This document shows positions 6,365 to 6,371 of a DNA stretch of 6,371 bases, in pieces. The stretch lies in contig JAMOUE010000356.1 in the NCBI GenBank assembly GCA_027068235.1, forward strand, positions 1 through 6,371, read 5' to 3'. Position 1 is the first letter of the stretch; the number at the start of each line of letters is the position of its first letter. Source of the DNA: Deltaproteobacteria bacterium. Its GTDB lineage: Bacteria > Desulfobacterota > Dissulfuribacteria > Dissulfuribacterales > QOAL01. Both the position numbers and the translations under genes were made by a program. The notes beneath the pieces are model-generated. The model saw only the letters and a list, made by a program, of their open reading frames with translations, was not told the DNA's origin and searched no databases.

Positions 6365-6371
6365 GTCTATT

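Overview
All four protein genes in this window lie on the minus strand. In transcription order they are a RecD2-type helicase, a type I-beta DAHP synthase, an outer-membrane beta-barrel protein, and the first ~200 codons of a squalene-hopene cyclase that runs off the left edge. The base composition is moderate, slightly AT-rich. A signal-peptide-bearing beta-barrel ending in Phe points to a Gram-negative bacterium. Together with hopanoid synthesis and the general style of the proteins, a Desulfobacterota or Thermodesulfobacteria-like anaerobe is my best guess. That is an inference, not a demonstrated placement.

Layout from right to left: recD2 (6364-4010) starts 7 bases from the window edge, so its ribosome binding site is not visible. 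The 161-base gap after it (3849-4009) holds an 8-bp inverted repeat with a 17-base spacer, then a good sigma-70-like promoter (TTGACC, 17 bases, TGtTAAATA) for the DAHP synthase gene (3848-2718). The next gap (2563-2717) is AT-rich. It carries two orphan Shine-Dalgarno-like tracts, an AT-only 9-bp inverted repeat, and the strong RBS that fixes the start of the porin-like gene at 2556 rather than at an upstream GTG. The porin-like gene (2556-955) ends in a textbook rho-independent terminator (894-930). A gap of about 285 bases (609-893) follows, with no gene in it and only weak promoter candidates. The squalene-hopene cyclase gene then starts at 608.

The genes do not form an obvious pathway: DNA repair or replication-stress tolerance (RecD2), entry into aromatic amino acid synthesis (DAHP synthase), outer-membrane permeability or export (barrel), and hopanoid membrane lipid synthesis (SHC). 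The wide gaps, the promoter before the aro gene and the terminator after the porin gene argue for mostly separate transcripts. I see no tRNA, rRNA, CRISPR array, insertion sequence or phage feature. I found no convincing new multi-gene system. The most notable items are a DAHP synthase with insertions and an altered active-site motif relative to the classical family, a barrel protein of unrecognised family with acidic GDDDP motifs, and several unexplained small elements in the intergenic leaders.
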